Assembly: GCF_958295425.1 (NCBI RefSeq)
Contig: NC_081142.1
Span: 26,218,482 to 26,282,481, forward strand
Reading direction: 5' to 3'
Source: Solea solea
Taxonomy: Eukaryota > Chordata > Actinopteri > Pleuronectiformes > Soleidae
DNA: 64,000 nucleotides
Part shown: positions 38,201-49,843 of the stretch, in pieces
How the letters are laid out: the number at the start of each line of letters is the position of its first letter
Numbering within the stretch: the stretch's first letter is position 1
The notes under the pieces: model-generated
The model's database searches: none
Seen by the model: the letters and a program-made list of their open reading frames with translations, nothing else
Told to the model about the DNA's origin: nothing
Translations under genes and position numbers: made by a program

Positions 38201-39421
38201 TCAGCAGCACTTCTGAGGTAGCTGAGCGGGCTTGTCCGTCAGTCTGGTGGTCTTGGATCCGGGAGCCACCGGCACCTCTACGTCCACGCGCTCCGACATC
38301 TTCACACAGATGATGTCCACCAGACGCTCGAAGACCTGCCGCACGTTGATGTTCTCCTTCGCGCTCGCCTCGTAGTACTCGAAGCCTGCGACAGGAAACG
38401 GAAAAGTGACCAAAAACAATAGCTGCTGCTAATGTTTCATGCATAAAAGGACAGACAGACAGAATGATAATTAATCCCTAATCTTTCTCTGATGTTGCTC
38501 ATAAGATCTAGAGAGCCTGACAGTTGTATTTCCTGTCACCTGGTGTGAACGACCTGAAGCGTTTACATTTCATAAAAGTCCAACAGTGAAAGTCACAAAA
38601 CCGGTCCAAGCAGCCGAGCTAAAAGACAAGTATTATAAAAGTATTACAGTAGTTAAACATCACCCTGAGGTGAAGAGTTAAACTAGTTCAAAATTTACTT
38701 AAGTATACTTTTTAAGGACATTTAAACTGCTCCACAACATGACATTACAGGAAGCTGTGGCATAAACAGTCACAGAGCTTTGGTGAACTTTGGCTGATCT
38801 TTCATTTTATGAAGCATTTATTAAACAACAGTAACACACCATGTGTCCTTGTTCACTTGCTGTGAGTTCTTCATTTGTTGAAACAGGTGAATTTAATCTA
38901 ATCTCGTTCACTTCAGAGTAAATGCCTCTAGAGTAAATATTATTTTTAAAATATATATAAAATCAATAATGCAGTAACGACTGATGCACCTGTCACCTAT
39001 AACGCAGCAGGATATAGGATTTTAAAAAGGGTCATTCCCCAAATTCTCAAGTACTTTGGTACTTTTTTGTTGGGGAGTTGATGGGAATGTTTTTTTGGAA
39101 ACCAAATAAAAAAAGATAATGACGACTCTCTGACTTTCAGTTGTGAGTGAATTTCCCCCACATCAAAAAACAATATTTACTGTATATACTGTATTTTAAG
39201 TCATTTGTGGTGCATCTGTTACCACAAGGTGGCAGCAGCAGCAGTAACAGCAGCAGCAGCAGCGAGTGTTGAGTGAGTAAACTTTGTGTGTGTTTGCAAA
39301 AGTGAAAGAAGTTTACAAGGTGTCTTGAATGCACCTCGTCAGCTCAACACACCGTGAACTAGTTCTCATGTTTTTATATAAATGTTGTATATATGTATGT
39401 ATATATGTACATATACATATG

Positions 39422-39462
<41 letters not shown>

Positions 39463-41306
39463 TCATATATACATATATACATATATATATACATATATAT
39501 ACATATGTGTAGATCCTGGTAGCCTCACCTAACTGGTCAGCGAGGTGTTTTCCTTTCTCTGGAGGAACGATCCTCTCCTCGTCCATGTCACACTTGTTGC
39601 CCACCATGATCACCTGAGCATTGTCCCAGGAGTACGTCTTAATCTGAGTGGCCCTGGAGACACACACACACGCACACACACACACATCAGCCATGTAAGT
39701 CTGACCTGAATCTGTCAAATTTCCAGTCAAATCACAAGCTCCGGTCCGGTCCGGTCCGGTCACGTACCAGTCCTGGACAGCGTTGAACGACTCCTCGTTG
39801 GTGATGTCATACATGAGGATGAAGCCCATGGCACCGCGGTAGTAGGCGGTGGTGATGGTGCGGTATCGCTCCTGACCCGCCGTGTCCTAGAGACAAGAAC
39901 ATTCAGACCAAATCTTCAGACAACTCTCTGGAACTCATCACACAAGATCTTCTACCGCTGTGTCTTCATTTAAACTTAAAGTTGTTTTTTTTTACTGTCA
40001 TTAATTTTTCTAATTGTTTCTTATTCTTATATGATATATTGTCATAATGGTTACATATCGTCACCATGGTTACGTATCATCTTCGTGGTGATATATCGTC
40101 ACCATGGTTACATATCGTCACCATGGTTACATATCGTCACCATGGTTACATATCGTCATCGTGGTGATATATCGTCACAGGTCTCATTTCAGGGTGTGGA
40201 TCCTGTGAAGTGTGCAGCTGAGGGAGGAGATGACGCCCTCAGCTGCACAGTCAGGAGGAGACACAACGCACAGATTCCCCTTATTCTTCTCCTATTCAAT
40301 TGTGTCAGGCTGTACACTGGGAGGCTAAACGCTGCCCTCTACAGATCAAAGTCCTGAATCACAGTTCTTTTGACTGTTGATTTAAGCTCTTATCATCCCA
40401 CAAATCTGGTATATTTACACATATCTGATGTAAAATAAACATATTTAACAGTTGTAAACTAATAGTAGTAGTGTTGTACCAGTTAATTAGTGTTATTCAT
40501 GTAAAAATTATGTGTCTCACACTGAGACAAACATGGACAAGACAAACTACTGTCCTTACATGTAACTAAGCATTCATTCTACAGCTGTAGTTTAATAAGT
40601 CAACTCTTAAATTATTGTTTATTCACAGCAGATCATTTTGGATATGAAATATTAGAACAAACACAGGTTTGAGCAGGTCAACTAAATCTGGCTTCTTAAG
40701 CTTCTAAACGCTGCTCTTTGATCTACAAAAAAATGTAAATTCTGAATTTTTTTAAAAAAAATCCGCCGCTGGCACGCAAAGACTTCTGGGAAAGCCTCCG
40801 CTGTGAAGGATACACAAATGAGTCCAAGTTTCCGAGGTTTCTTGAATGCATCTCAAAAAACCGTGAACCCTGCGGTACTTTCGCTAGTTCTCATGCTGTG
40901 GAGTTTTTATGTTTGAATATATACAGCATTCAGGGTGTGGTCTACATTTAACCGTATCATTGCTGCCCTCTCTCTCTAGCACCACACAGTGGCCATTGTG
41001 GGGGGCGGAGTCTTCTGTAGATTTATCCTCGTCTCAGAGACTCAGAGCCATTTTATCTGAAGCAATAAAAATAAAATCAATCCACTGCATAAACACAGTA
41101 GCTGAGTGTCCATGTGACTCCCCCCCCCCATCCCCCGGTCATAGAATCTCCAGCTGCTCAGAGCGCAGTCATTCTCTTCTAAATGTATCTCTGTTGTGCT
41201 GCTTCCTCTGCTCTCATTCAGCAGTCGACACTTTTGTCTCTTTGTCCTCAGGGATGCAGCGAGTGCTCGCTCGCATTTAATTAACCGCAACATCCTCTGT
41301 GTGTGT

Positions 41307-41342
<36 letters not shown>

Positions 41343-43634
41343 CAGCTTAGTGGGAAATAAAACGCTGGACTCCATCATTTTAAACGGTTTGTTTGTCGCT
41401 CACTAAAGCTGCAGTACGCAGGATCACTACAAAAAACATTCTAAATATCATATAATACATAATATTAGAACTCTAGTAACAATCTGTGCAACATCGGAAA
41501 AATACATTGTTAGCGAAACACTGCGGAGAGCGTTGTTGCTAACCACGAAGACAAATACAATAAACAAATAAAACGCTAGTGAAATGAACAGTAAATGTAG
41601 CAGAGTTGGAATCGTCTGTGAAGTTGCTCCGTCAGACATTCTGATTAGCTACAATTAGCACCATTAGCTCGGGGTGGGAACTGTAGCCAAAGACACCATT
41701 TTAGCTAACTTTAGAAACTCTGAACAAAGGGAAAAAAAGGAACTAAACTAATCACAAATCCCTGGAGCAGCTTTTATAAACATCCAACATGGCCACTGAA
41801 GAGCAGCTGTCTTTACTAAAGAACTAGATAACCATTAAACACTATAACAGGCATGTGGGTTTGCTTGTTCGATCCGCTTATGACATGATCTCGTCATGAT
41901 GTCTGGATTTATTTAGATTTTATAGCTGTAGATTCATAATCAAAACAACAAGATTTGTTTCAGCTTCTTAAATGTAAATATTTTCTTTGCGCCATAAAAC
42001 AAAGAAATCATTCAAACTGGATCTTGACAAACACTGATCAACATTATTCAACGTTTTCTAATGTTTTATGGACCAAACGATGACTCGATTAATCGAGAAA
42101 ATAATCAACAGATTCATCGATTATGAACATTTTGAAAATGCTGCTGATGCTGGAGCAGAAATCTTTCCACCACATGAACCTGCAGAGAGGAGCAGCCAAT
42201 CAGAGCGTCCTCGCTCCCTGTGGACGCCGCTGTGATTGGTCAAAGACTAGAAGTGGAAAAGTGATCTCTCAAATCCCTTTATTTACATAATGGTAAAGGA
42301 TTTTTTATAATTTTTTATTATTTATTTATTATTATTGATCAATAAAGTGCTGAAAAAAAGAGAAAACTTACAGTGGCTTTAATTCAGCTCTGCACATATG
42401 TGTCATTGTTTATGGGCGTGTCCAATCTATTTATACTCATCACTGCTGCGCTTTCACTGTGAATCAATCCACTGTGATTGGCTCTACTTATAGCAAACAC
42501 ACACACACACGCGCGCGCATTCACACACACACACACACACACACCCCTCCAGGTTTCCGTGTCTCAACCTCTTCCCCTCAAGTGGTCTCTTTAATTGCCA
42601 GTGAAGACAGCAGAGTGTGTGTGTGTGTGTGTGTGTGTCAGTGAGAGAAGTGCGTGAAAAGCTGCTGCCATGGCAACAACATCACCACTGATGATACAAG
42701 CTGTAACTGAAGGCTGTCTTTGGTTTTTCTCCTCTGTCAGCAGCAGCTTGTTGTTGTTGCTGCACGTTACACTGTAACCATTAAATATATAATATAACAT
42801 AATATTATATAATATATTATGTTATATTAGTATACATGTATTATACATTATTTTAAAATGTGTTATTTATATCAAAATGATCATGATAAATTATTCTATT
42901 ACAATATACTGTATTTTATAATAATGTGGCACATTATAACATATTGTTATTCTATTGTATTATATTATTAAATAATAATATCAAATGTTATTTTATTGTG
43001 TTGTGTTATTTTACAACAGTAAGTTTTATTAAATTATTCATTAAAAATATAGTGTTACACATGGAAGACTATGACTTACTGTTATTAAATGAATAATATA
43101 TTATCTAATAATAGGTAAAGTGTTCTATTATGTTACAGTTTATTTTATTATATTATATTGTAAAATGTTACGTATTAAACTGTCATAATGTGGTATAATG
43201 TTACAGCATATATTATCATATTACATTATGATAAAATACAGACAGTAAAACGCTCTTTTGCAATATATATTATATAAAACATGTATTATATTATAATTGT
43301 AGTACATTTAAGTGCAATACTTGACAAATATTATGGGAATCAAATGTTATGACCTTAATATTAAGGTAGAGTATATAAAGCATCATTGTTGTGTGTGTGT
43401 CCTCACCCAGATCTGCAGTTTGATCCTCTTGTCGTTGCGATAAACCGTCTTCACCTTGAAGTCGATGCCCACGGTGCTGACGAACGAGTTGCTGAACGAG
43501 TCGTCTGCGTAACGGAACAGGAAGGAGGTTTTTCCCACGCTGCTGTTCCCGATGATCAGCAGCTTAAACATGTAATCAAAGTTCTGGTCGGAACCGTCTC
43601 GCTGACCGAAACGCTGCTGGTCTGCCTTCGCCAT
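38201..43634 (-). CDS. rab3b: Rab3-family small GTPase, rab3b-like, complete
   Basis: Coding exons 43634-43407, 39886-39768, 39653-39529, 38385-38201 (TGA) join in frame to 218 residues, the usual Rab3 length. Motifs: P-loop GNSSVGKTS (29-37), switch I region [20 protein letters not shown] (77-81), NKCD (135-138), EASAK (163-167). Rab3 proteins sit on synaptic and secretory vesicles and control regulated exocytosis through RIM and rabphilin. The neighbouring nrdc gene matches the human NRDC-RAB3B arrangement, which is why I choose rab3b over rab3c/a/d. The C-terminus ends KCC rather than the CxC usual in Rab3, still a double-geranylgeranylation signal. The start codon lies directly at an acceptor, so the 5' UTR is on a separate exon (see 46253-46710). 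Intron 2 is 3.5 kb and intron 1 about 2.6 kb. Confidence 0.95.
39385..39510. repeat. TA/CATA microsatellite beside a rab3b splice donor
   Basis: Alternating TATA and CATA units end about 20 bases from the donor of rab3b exon 39653-39529. Confidence 0.85.
40035..40185. repeat. ~20-bp tandem repeat in rab3b intron 2
   Basis: Seven or so copies of 'catatcgtcaccatggtta', with 'atcgtggtga' variants. The first six are close to perfect. Confidence 0.85.
40211..40249. other. Perfect 14-bp inverted repeat with an 11-base loop
   Basis: TGTGCAGCTGAGGG at 40211-40224 is exactly complementary to CCCTCAGCTGCACA at 40236-40249. The stem is GC-rich and either strand would fold as RNA. It lies in rab3b intron 2, just after the 20-bp tandem repeat. 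Confidence 0.8.
42497..42544. repeat. CA/CG alternating tract (Z-DNA-prone)
   Basis: (CA)n, then GCGCGCGC, then (CA)n in rab3b intron 2. A TG tract follows at 42618-42638. Confidence 0.8.
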
Positions 43635-43732
43635 CTGACCCAGGAACACAGACGCGTAAATATAAATGCAAATGAAACAACAAAAACATCAGGTTCTCCT
43701 TATTTTATTTATATTTTAAGTTTTTATGTTTA

Positions 43733-43739
<7 letters not shown>

Positions 43740-43798
<59 letters not shown>
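43740..43798. repeat. (TA)n microsatellite
   Basis: About 26 TA units, about 110 bases upstream (transcript sense) of the rab3b exon carrying the start codon. Confidence 0.9.
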
Positions 43799-43799
<1 letters not shown>

Positions 43800-44174
43800 A
43801 TAAATGTAAAAATATAAATGTAAAAATATGCATAATGCATATTTGCATGTTTTAAGCAGTTTTATGTGTATTCTTATGTATATTTTAAATAAGTAGTTTT
43901 TTATGTACATTTTCAAGGTGGAAAAATATACATAATGTATATTTGAAGTTCTTGTCCATACAGGTTAGGGCACATTTAGATACAATTACTCAATCATACA
44001 CAAACCAACAAAATCAATCAAATAAAATATAGATAAAGATATAATATCCATATATTGATCAGCTTTACTACAGCATATGTGTGATTGTCTCTCTGTTGAA
44101 AAAGAAATAATCTGCTCCAGCAGCGTTTACCTGACAGTGCAGGACTGAAACATGACTCAGCGAAATGGGATTCT

Positions 44175-44206
<32 letters not shown>

Positions 44207-44276
44207 AACAAACACTTCCTGTTCCACATGACTTCACCTGTTCAGTGAAATGAAGCCAAACAGCAGCAGTGACCTT

Positions 44277-45440
44277 CAGAGTGAATGTATTAGTGTGCAG
44301 TTATAGAGTGAATGAGTTAATGTGCAGTTATAGAGTGAATGAGTTAATGTGCAGTTACAGAGTGAATGAGTTAATGTGCAGTTATAGAGTGAATGAGTTA
44401 ATGTGCAGTTACAGAGTGAATGAGTTAGTGTGCAGTTATAGAGTGAATGAGTTAATGTGCAGTTATAGAGTGAATGAGTTAATGTGCAGTTACAGAGTAA
44501 ATGCGTTAATGTGCAGTTATAGAGTGAATGAGTTAATGTGAATGAGTTAGTGTGCAGTTATAGAGTGAATGAGTTAGTGTGCAGTTAACAATGAGTTAAT
44601 GTGCAGTTATAGAGTGAATGAGTTAATGTGCAGTTATAGAGTGAATGAGTTAATGTGCAGTTATTGAGTGAATGAGTTAATGTGCAGTTTTTGAGTGAAT
44701 GAGTTAGTGTGCAGTTATAGAGTGAATGAGTTAATGTGCAGTTATTGAGTGAATGAGTTAATGTGCAGTTATAGAGTGAATGAGTTAATGTGCAGTTACA
44801 GAGTGAATGAGTTAGTGTGCAGTTATAGAGTGAATGAGTTAATGTGCAGTTATAGAGTGAATGAGTTAATGTGCAGTTACAGAGTAAATGCGTTAATGTG
44901 CAGTTATAGAGTGAATGAGTTAATGTGAATGAGTTAGTGTGCAGTTATAGAGTGAATGAGTTAGTGTGCAGTTAACAATGAGTTAATGTGCAGTTATAGA
45001 GTGAATGAGTTAATGTGCAGTTATAGAGTGAATGAGTTAATGTGCAGTTATTGAGTGAATGAGTTAATGTGCAGTTTTTGAGTGAATGAGTTAGTGTGCA
45101 GTTATAGAGTGAATGAGTTAATGTGCAGTTATTGAGTGAATGAGTTAGTGTGCGGTTATAGAGTGAATGAGTTAGTGTGCAGTTATAGAGTGAATGAGTT
45201 AATGTGCAGTTATAGAGTGAATGAGTTAATGTGCAGTTAATGTGCAGTTATTGAGTGAATGAGTTAATGTGCAGTTATAGAGTGAATGAGTTAATGTGCA
45301 GTTATAGAGTGAATGAGTTAATGTGCAGTTTTTGAGTGAATGAGTTAGTGTGCAGTTATAGAGTGAATGGGTTAGTGTGCAGTTACAGAGTGAATGAGTT
45401 AGTGAATGAGTTAGTGTGCAGTTACAGAGTGAATGAGTTG
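44277..45440. repeat. 27-bp minisatellite with a higher-order 387-bp duplication, rab3b intron 1
   Basis: The basic unit reads 'gagtgaatgagttaatgtg' then 'cagttata', 27 bases, with about 40 copies. Variants (TACAGAG, TATTGAG, GTTTTTGAG, AACAATGAG, and a short 'aatgtgaatgagttagtg') recur in the same order. For example TACAGAGTAAATGCG is at 44491 and again at 44878, so a block of about 387 bases was itself duplicated. The 27-base period keeps a frame open on both strands, but nothing suggests translation. Confidence 0.95.
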
Positions 45441-45501
45441 TTATGGTCAGGGTAAGTGGTATTGTGTCTGTGAGTGTACTCAGTAAGAATAACACTAGAG
45501 A

Positions 45502-45538
<37 letters not shown>

Positions 45539-45539
45539 C

Positions 45540-45990
45540 CTGTATATATATATATCGTCATGGGAACCAAAACCTGTATAATTCAAAGGAAGTGAGGACA
45601 TTTTGTCTGATCCTCACATCTTTAAAGGGCTTTTTTAGAGTTAAGCCTGGATTTAGGGTTAGATATGGGTTAAGGGTTAAGAGTTAAGGGTTAAGGGTTA
45701 GATTTAGTTGTGATGGTTAAGATAAGGGAATACATTATGTCTCTGAGTTTCCTCAGAACACTAGAGAATGTGTGTGTGGTCTTGTATGTGTTACCTCTTC
45801 AGGACATCGTCTGTCACAAATACGGACCTTGTCAGGACCATTCGTCCTCATGAAGACCGGAACCTGGTCCTAAAGAGGCACAACCTAATTTCTAAAGGAA
45901 CTGGTTAAATTTGGAGCTTATTATAGTTGAGGTTAGGTTAAGTCATTAACTGGTTATGGTTAAGGTTAGTGATAAGGCTTTGTCCAAATG
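45540..45990. repeat. Dispersed repeat with 'ggttaagggttaag' and 'aggaccattcgtcctcat'
   Basis: Runs of GGTTAAGGGTTA and 'atgaagaccggaacctggtc' match in style the segments at 7545-7690 and 48890-49130. It is interspersed repeat sequence in rab3b intron 1. Confidence 0.5.
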
Positions 45991-46075
45991 AATGGGAGTC
46001 AATGCAGAGTCCTGAGAAAAACAGCTGTGTAAACATGTGTGTGTGTGTGTGTGTTTATTTTAAGTAGAAAAGGCG

Positions 46076-46106
<31 letters not shown>

Positions 46107-46252
46107 TCATATAGAACATAGGTGCAGCAGCAGATTAAAGGTGAATTGAAGAAGATTCCATTGAGGCTCAGGTTTGATCGACGGTTCTAGATTCAAATGA
46201 ACCAAACACCGTCCTCATAGATGTGTGTGTGTGTGTGTGTGTGTGTGTCATG

Positions 46253-46710
46253 TCTTACCTCTGCTGGTTCTGATGCTCTCTCTCTCTCTCTCTCTCTCTC
46301 GCGCGCTCGCTCTCTCTCTGCTGTGCACCTGACGGTCACAGCTCCTTCAGTGTTCAATGTCTCTCCAGAAAAATCTAAAAAAAAAAATCAGCAGTAAAAT
46401 GAATAAATCCTCAAATATTTCCTCAGAGGCAACAATGACGCGGCTCCGCTTTCATACACCGCCGGTTCGGTCTGGTTCGGTTCGGATGATCGTCGTCGTT
46501 CGCACTGGCGGAAAATGCTTCAGAAATGAGGTGAAACGTCTGCGTTCCGCGGCGGCGCGCGGAGAACGTCTTTACGCAGATACGGTGAAGGTGGAGCGAT
46601 GTTTGCACAGGCGTCTGCTGCCTGTCACCTTCTCCTCCTCCTCCTCCTCCTCCTCCTCCTCCTAAAATAAGCTCCACCAGTTTCTCTGTAAATCTACAGC
46701 TTCTCACCCA
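46253..46710 (-). promoter_or_regulatory. rab3b: rab3b 5' UTR exon and CpG-rich promoter region
   Basis: A consensus donor (GTAAGA, complement of 46253-46258) ends a probable non-coding exon that would splice to the acceptor before 43634. Upstream in the transcript is a (GA)n tract (complement of 46277-46318). A CpG-dense stretch follows around 46440-46600, including GCGGCGGCGCGCGG. Then comes (GGA)n on the transcribed sense (complement of 46629-46662). The start site is not defined. The (GGA)n may lie in the 5' UTR or just outside it. Confidence 0.6.
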
Positions 46711-46789
46711 TTCTCACCCACTCTTTATTATCTATTTATTTTTCAGGCTGCAGCTCCTGTTCCGCCCTCTCACGCGGCAGATCGCTGCA

Positions 46790-46853
46790 GCGGCAGAGAC
46801 GGCAGGAGCGGCAGGAGCGGCAGAGGCGGCAGGAGCGGCAGGAGCGGCAGTCA
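46790..46853. repeat. 9-bp GC-rich tandem repeat upstream of rab3b
   Basis: About seven copies of GGCAGGAGC with two GGCAGAGGC/GGCAGAGAC variants, at the edge of the CpG-rich region. Confidence 0.85.
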
Positions 46854-46907
46854 ATTGCTATATGACTCATAACTGAAGCAGTGATGCGTGTAATTGCTTC
46901 AGCATCA

Positions 46908-48842
46908 GAAGACACAGAGACAGACACATACACAGAGACGGAGACAGACACATACACAGAGACAGAGACAGACACATACACAGAGACGGAGACAGAGACA
47001 TACACAGAGACAGAGACAGACACATACACATACACAGAGACGGAGACAGAGACATACACGGACACATACACAGAGACGGAGACAGACACATACACAGAGA
47101 CGGAGACAGACACAGAGACGGAGACAGAGACATACACATACACAGAGACAGAGAAAGAGATGGAGACAGACACATACACAGACACGGAGACAGAGACATA
47201 CACATACACAGAGACAGAGAAAGAGATGGAGACAGACACATACACAGACACGGAGACAGACACATACACAGAGACGGAGACAGACACATACACAGACACG
47301 GAGACAGACACATACACAGAGACGGAGACAGACACATAGACGGAGACAGAGACAGACGCATACACAGAGACAGACACAGACACATACACAGAGAAGGAGA
47401 CAGAGACAGAGACATACACATACACATACACAGAGACAGAGATGGAGACAGACAGAGACGGAGACAGACACAGAGACATACACAGAGACAGACACATACA
47501 CAGAGACGGAGACAGACATAGAGACAGAGACATACACATACACGGCGACAGAGAAAGAGACTGAGACAGACATACACAGAGACGGAGACAGACACATACA
47601 CAGAGACAGACAGATACAGACACATACACAGAGACAGAGACAGATACAGACATACACAGAGACGGAGACAGATACATACACAGAGACAAACACAGATACA
47701 GACACATACACAGAGACAGACACAGAGACGGAGACAGATACAGAGACAGAGACAGACATACACAGAGACAAACACAGATACAGACACATACACAGAGACA
47801 GACACAGATACAGAGACAGAAACAGACACAGAGACGGAGACAGACACATACACAGAGACAGATACAGAGATGGAGACAGACATACACAGAGACAGAGACA
47901 GAAATACACAGATATAGATACAGACACATACACATACACAGAGACAGAGACAGAGACAGAGACAGAGACAGACATACACAGAGACGGAGACAAACACAGA
48001 TACAGACACAGAGACAGACACAGATACTGAGACAGAAACAGACACAGAGACGGAGACATACACAGAGACAGACACAGATACAGAGACGGAGACATACACA
48101 TACACAGAGACAGACACATACACAGAGACAGACACATACACAGAGACAGATACAGAGATGGAGACAGAAATACACAGATATAGACACAGACACATACACA
48201 TACACATACACAGAGACAGACATACACAGAGACGGAGACAGACATACACAGAGACAGATACAGAGATGGAGACAGACATACACAGAGACAGAAATACACA
48301 GATATAGATACAGACACATACACAGACACATACACATACACATACACAGAGACAGAGACAGAGACAGAGACAGAGACAGACATACACAGAGACGGAGACA
48401 GACATACACAGAGACGGAGACAAACACAGAGACAGAGACAGACACAGATACTGAGACAGAAACAGACACAGAGACGGAGACAGACACATACACAGAGACA
48501 GACACAGACACAGATACAGAGATTGAGACAGACACATACACAGAGACAGACACAGAGACAGATACAGACACAGACACAGACACAGATACAGATACAGATA
48601 CAGAGACAGAGACAGAGACAGATACAGACACATACACATACACATACACAGACACAGATACAGAGACGGAGACAGACACATACACAGAGACAGACACAGA
48701 GACGGAGACAGACACATACACAGAGACAGACATAGAGACAGACACAGACATAGAGACAGAGACAGACACAGAGACAGAGACACAAACATAGAGACAGACA
48801 CAGAGACAGACACAGACATAGAGACAGACACAGAGACAGAGC
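46908..48842. repeat. 1.9-kb simple-repeat block (CAGAGA/CACATA units)
   Basis: Built from 'gagacagacacatacacaga', 'gagacgga' and 'acagatacaga' in shifting order, a hexanucleotide-based satellite. The plus strand is nearly free of T. Long stop-free frames run through it on both strands, up to about 720 codons on the minus strand. Their products are only Val/Ser/Cys/Leu or Thr/Glu/Asp/Tyr repeats, so I do not call a gene. Confidence 0.95.
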
Positions 48843-48889
48843 GACATCTTTATGCTGCTGTTGTTGCAACACACACACATACACTTGTT

Positions 48890-49130
48890 TTTATGTCTTA
48901 GTGAGGACACCTTATAGACATGATGTTTTCTGCCTCCTGAGAACCAGGTTTTTGGTCTCCATGAGGACTAAACCCATGAAGAGCCATTTTAATGTGGACC
49001 AAACAAAATGTCCTCACTTCCTGTGGTTTTTAAGTTTACCCCAACTTTTAATCCTAACCCTAACCCTAAACTGAGCCTGGTAAAACCTCATTAGGACCAA
49101 GTTTTGGTCTCCATTGTTTGGGTTTGAGTG
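48890..49130. repeat. Dispersed repeat with TTTTTGGTCTCCATGAGGAC
   Basis: Has 'gagaaccaggtttttggtct', 'taaccctaaccctaaac' and a second 'gttttggtctcca'. Related to 7545-7690 and 45540-45990. The rest of 49131-49534 shows no feature. Confidence 0.5.
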
Positions 49131-49534
49131 TTGCGTGACATCATCTACCAGAGCTCCTCCTCTCCCTCATATAAAATACATTTAAGGACATGTATTCTAT
49201 AATTTATGATTAGATAATATTTATAGTAGATAATCTATGATTAGATAATATTTTAACGCCCTCTGAATTATCATATTCTGTATCCAGGCCTCAGAAATAC
49301 ACTACATGTAGTGTCTGGTTTTGTCCAGAAGATGGTGCTGTAATTCCACAATTGTCCCTACCAACGTCCATGTTTATCAATATTCATGTCCTGTACTTAC
49401 TTATATTTATATTTATAGATATGTGTGCCAGTAGAACGGCTTAACATCACAGTATGTTGAAGTGAAAAGACAGTTTTGTACTTTAACTGTATGACAGTCA
49501 AACATCGACTTTTACTACTCACACTCTCAGACTG

Positions 49535-49690
49535 AGGGGGGGGGAGGGGTTAAGACGGGTACCCTGTGTGCGAAAGACATGATGGTCGTAATGCTCGCAA
49601 GTTCGACTCCACCCCTGGCTGATTGTACTCACTCTATTGTAAGTCGCTTTGGATAAAAGCGTCTGCTAAATGACATGTAATGTAATGTAA
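49535..49690 (+). mobile_element. Short interspersed element, tRNA-derived, plus orientation
   Basis: Order: GGGTTAAGACGGGTACCCTG, then a B-box-like GCAAGTTCGACTCC, then TTGGATAAAAGCGTCTGCTA, ending in ATGACATGTAATGTAATG. Same family as 9634-9775. It ends about 120 bases beyond the poly(A) signal of the kinase gene. Confidence 0.7.
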
Positions 49691-49807
49691 TGAGGAAAAC
49701 TTAGGACATTATGAGATGCTGAGTCATGATTATGAGATGTTAAGATACTCATAAATCAAGGTTACAATTACTATTACAAATGTGTTTTTTTTTTACATAA
49801 AATACAA

Positions 49808-49813
49808 TTTATT
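49808..49813 (-). terminator. Polyadenylation signal of the PIM-like kinase
   Basis: AATAAA on the minus strand (TTTATT here), 30 bases after the TAA stop of the kinase. Confidence 0.65.
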
Positions 49814-49843
49814 CATATTTTTGGGAAACTTGGTAACAAAGGG

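Noticed and set aside
44277..45440. Repeated nonapeptide frame (MCSYRVNEL-like) as a protein
   Set aside because: It is the 27-bp minisatellite read in frame, and it lies in rab3b intron 1 with splice sites of rab3b on either side.
46736..48910. Frames of 724, 659 and 654 codons on the minus strand and 378 on the plus strand as coding genes
   Set aside because: They are translations of a simple hexanucleotide-like repeat, overlap each other in all phases, and give only two- to four-residue periodic peptides with no domain.
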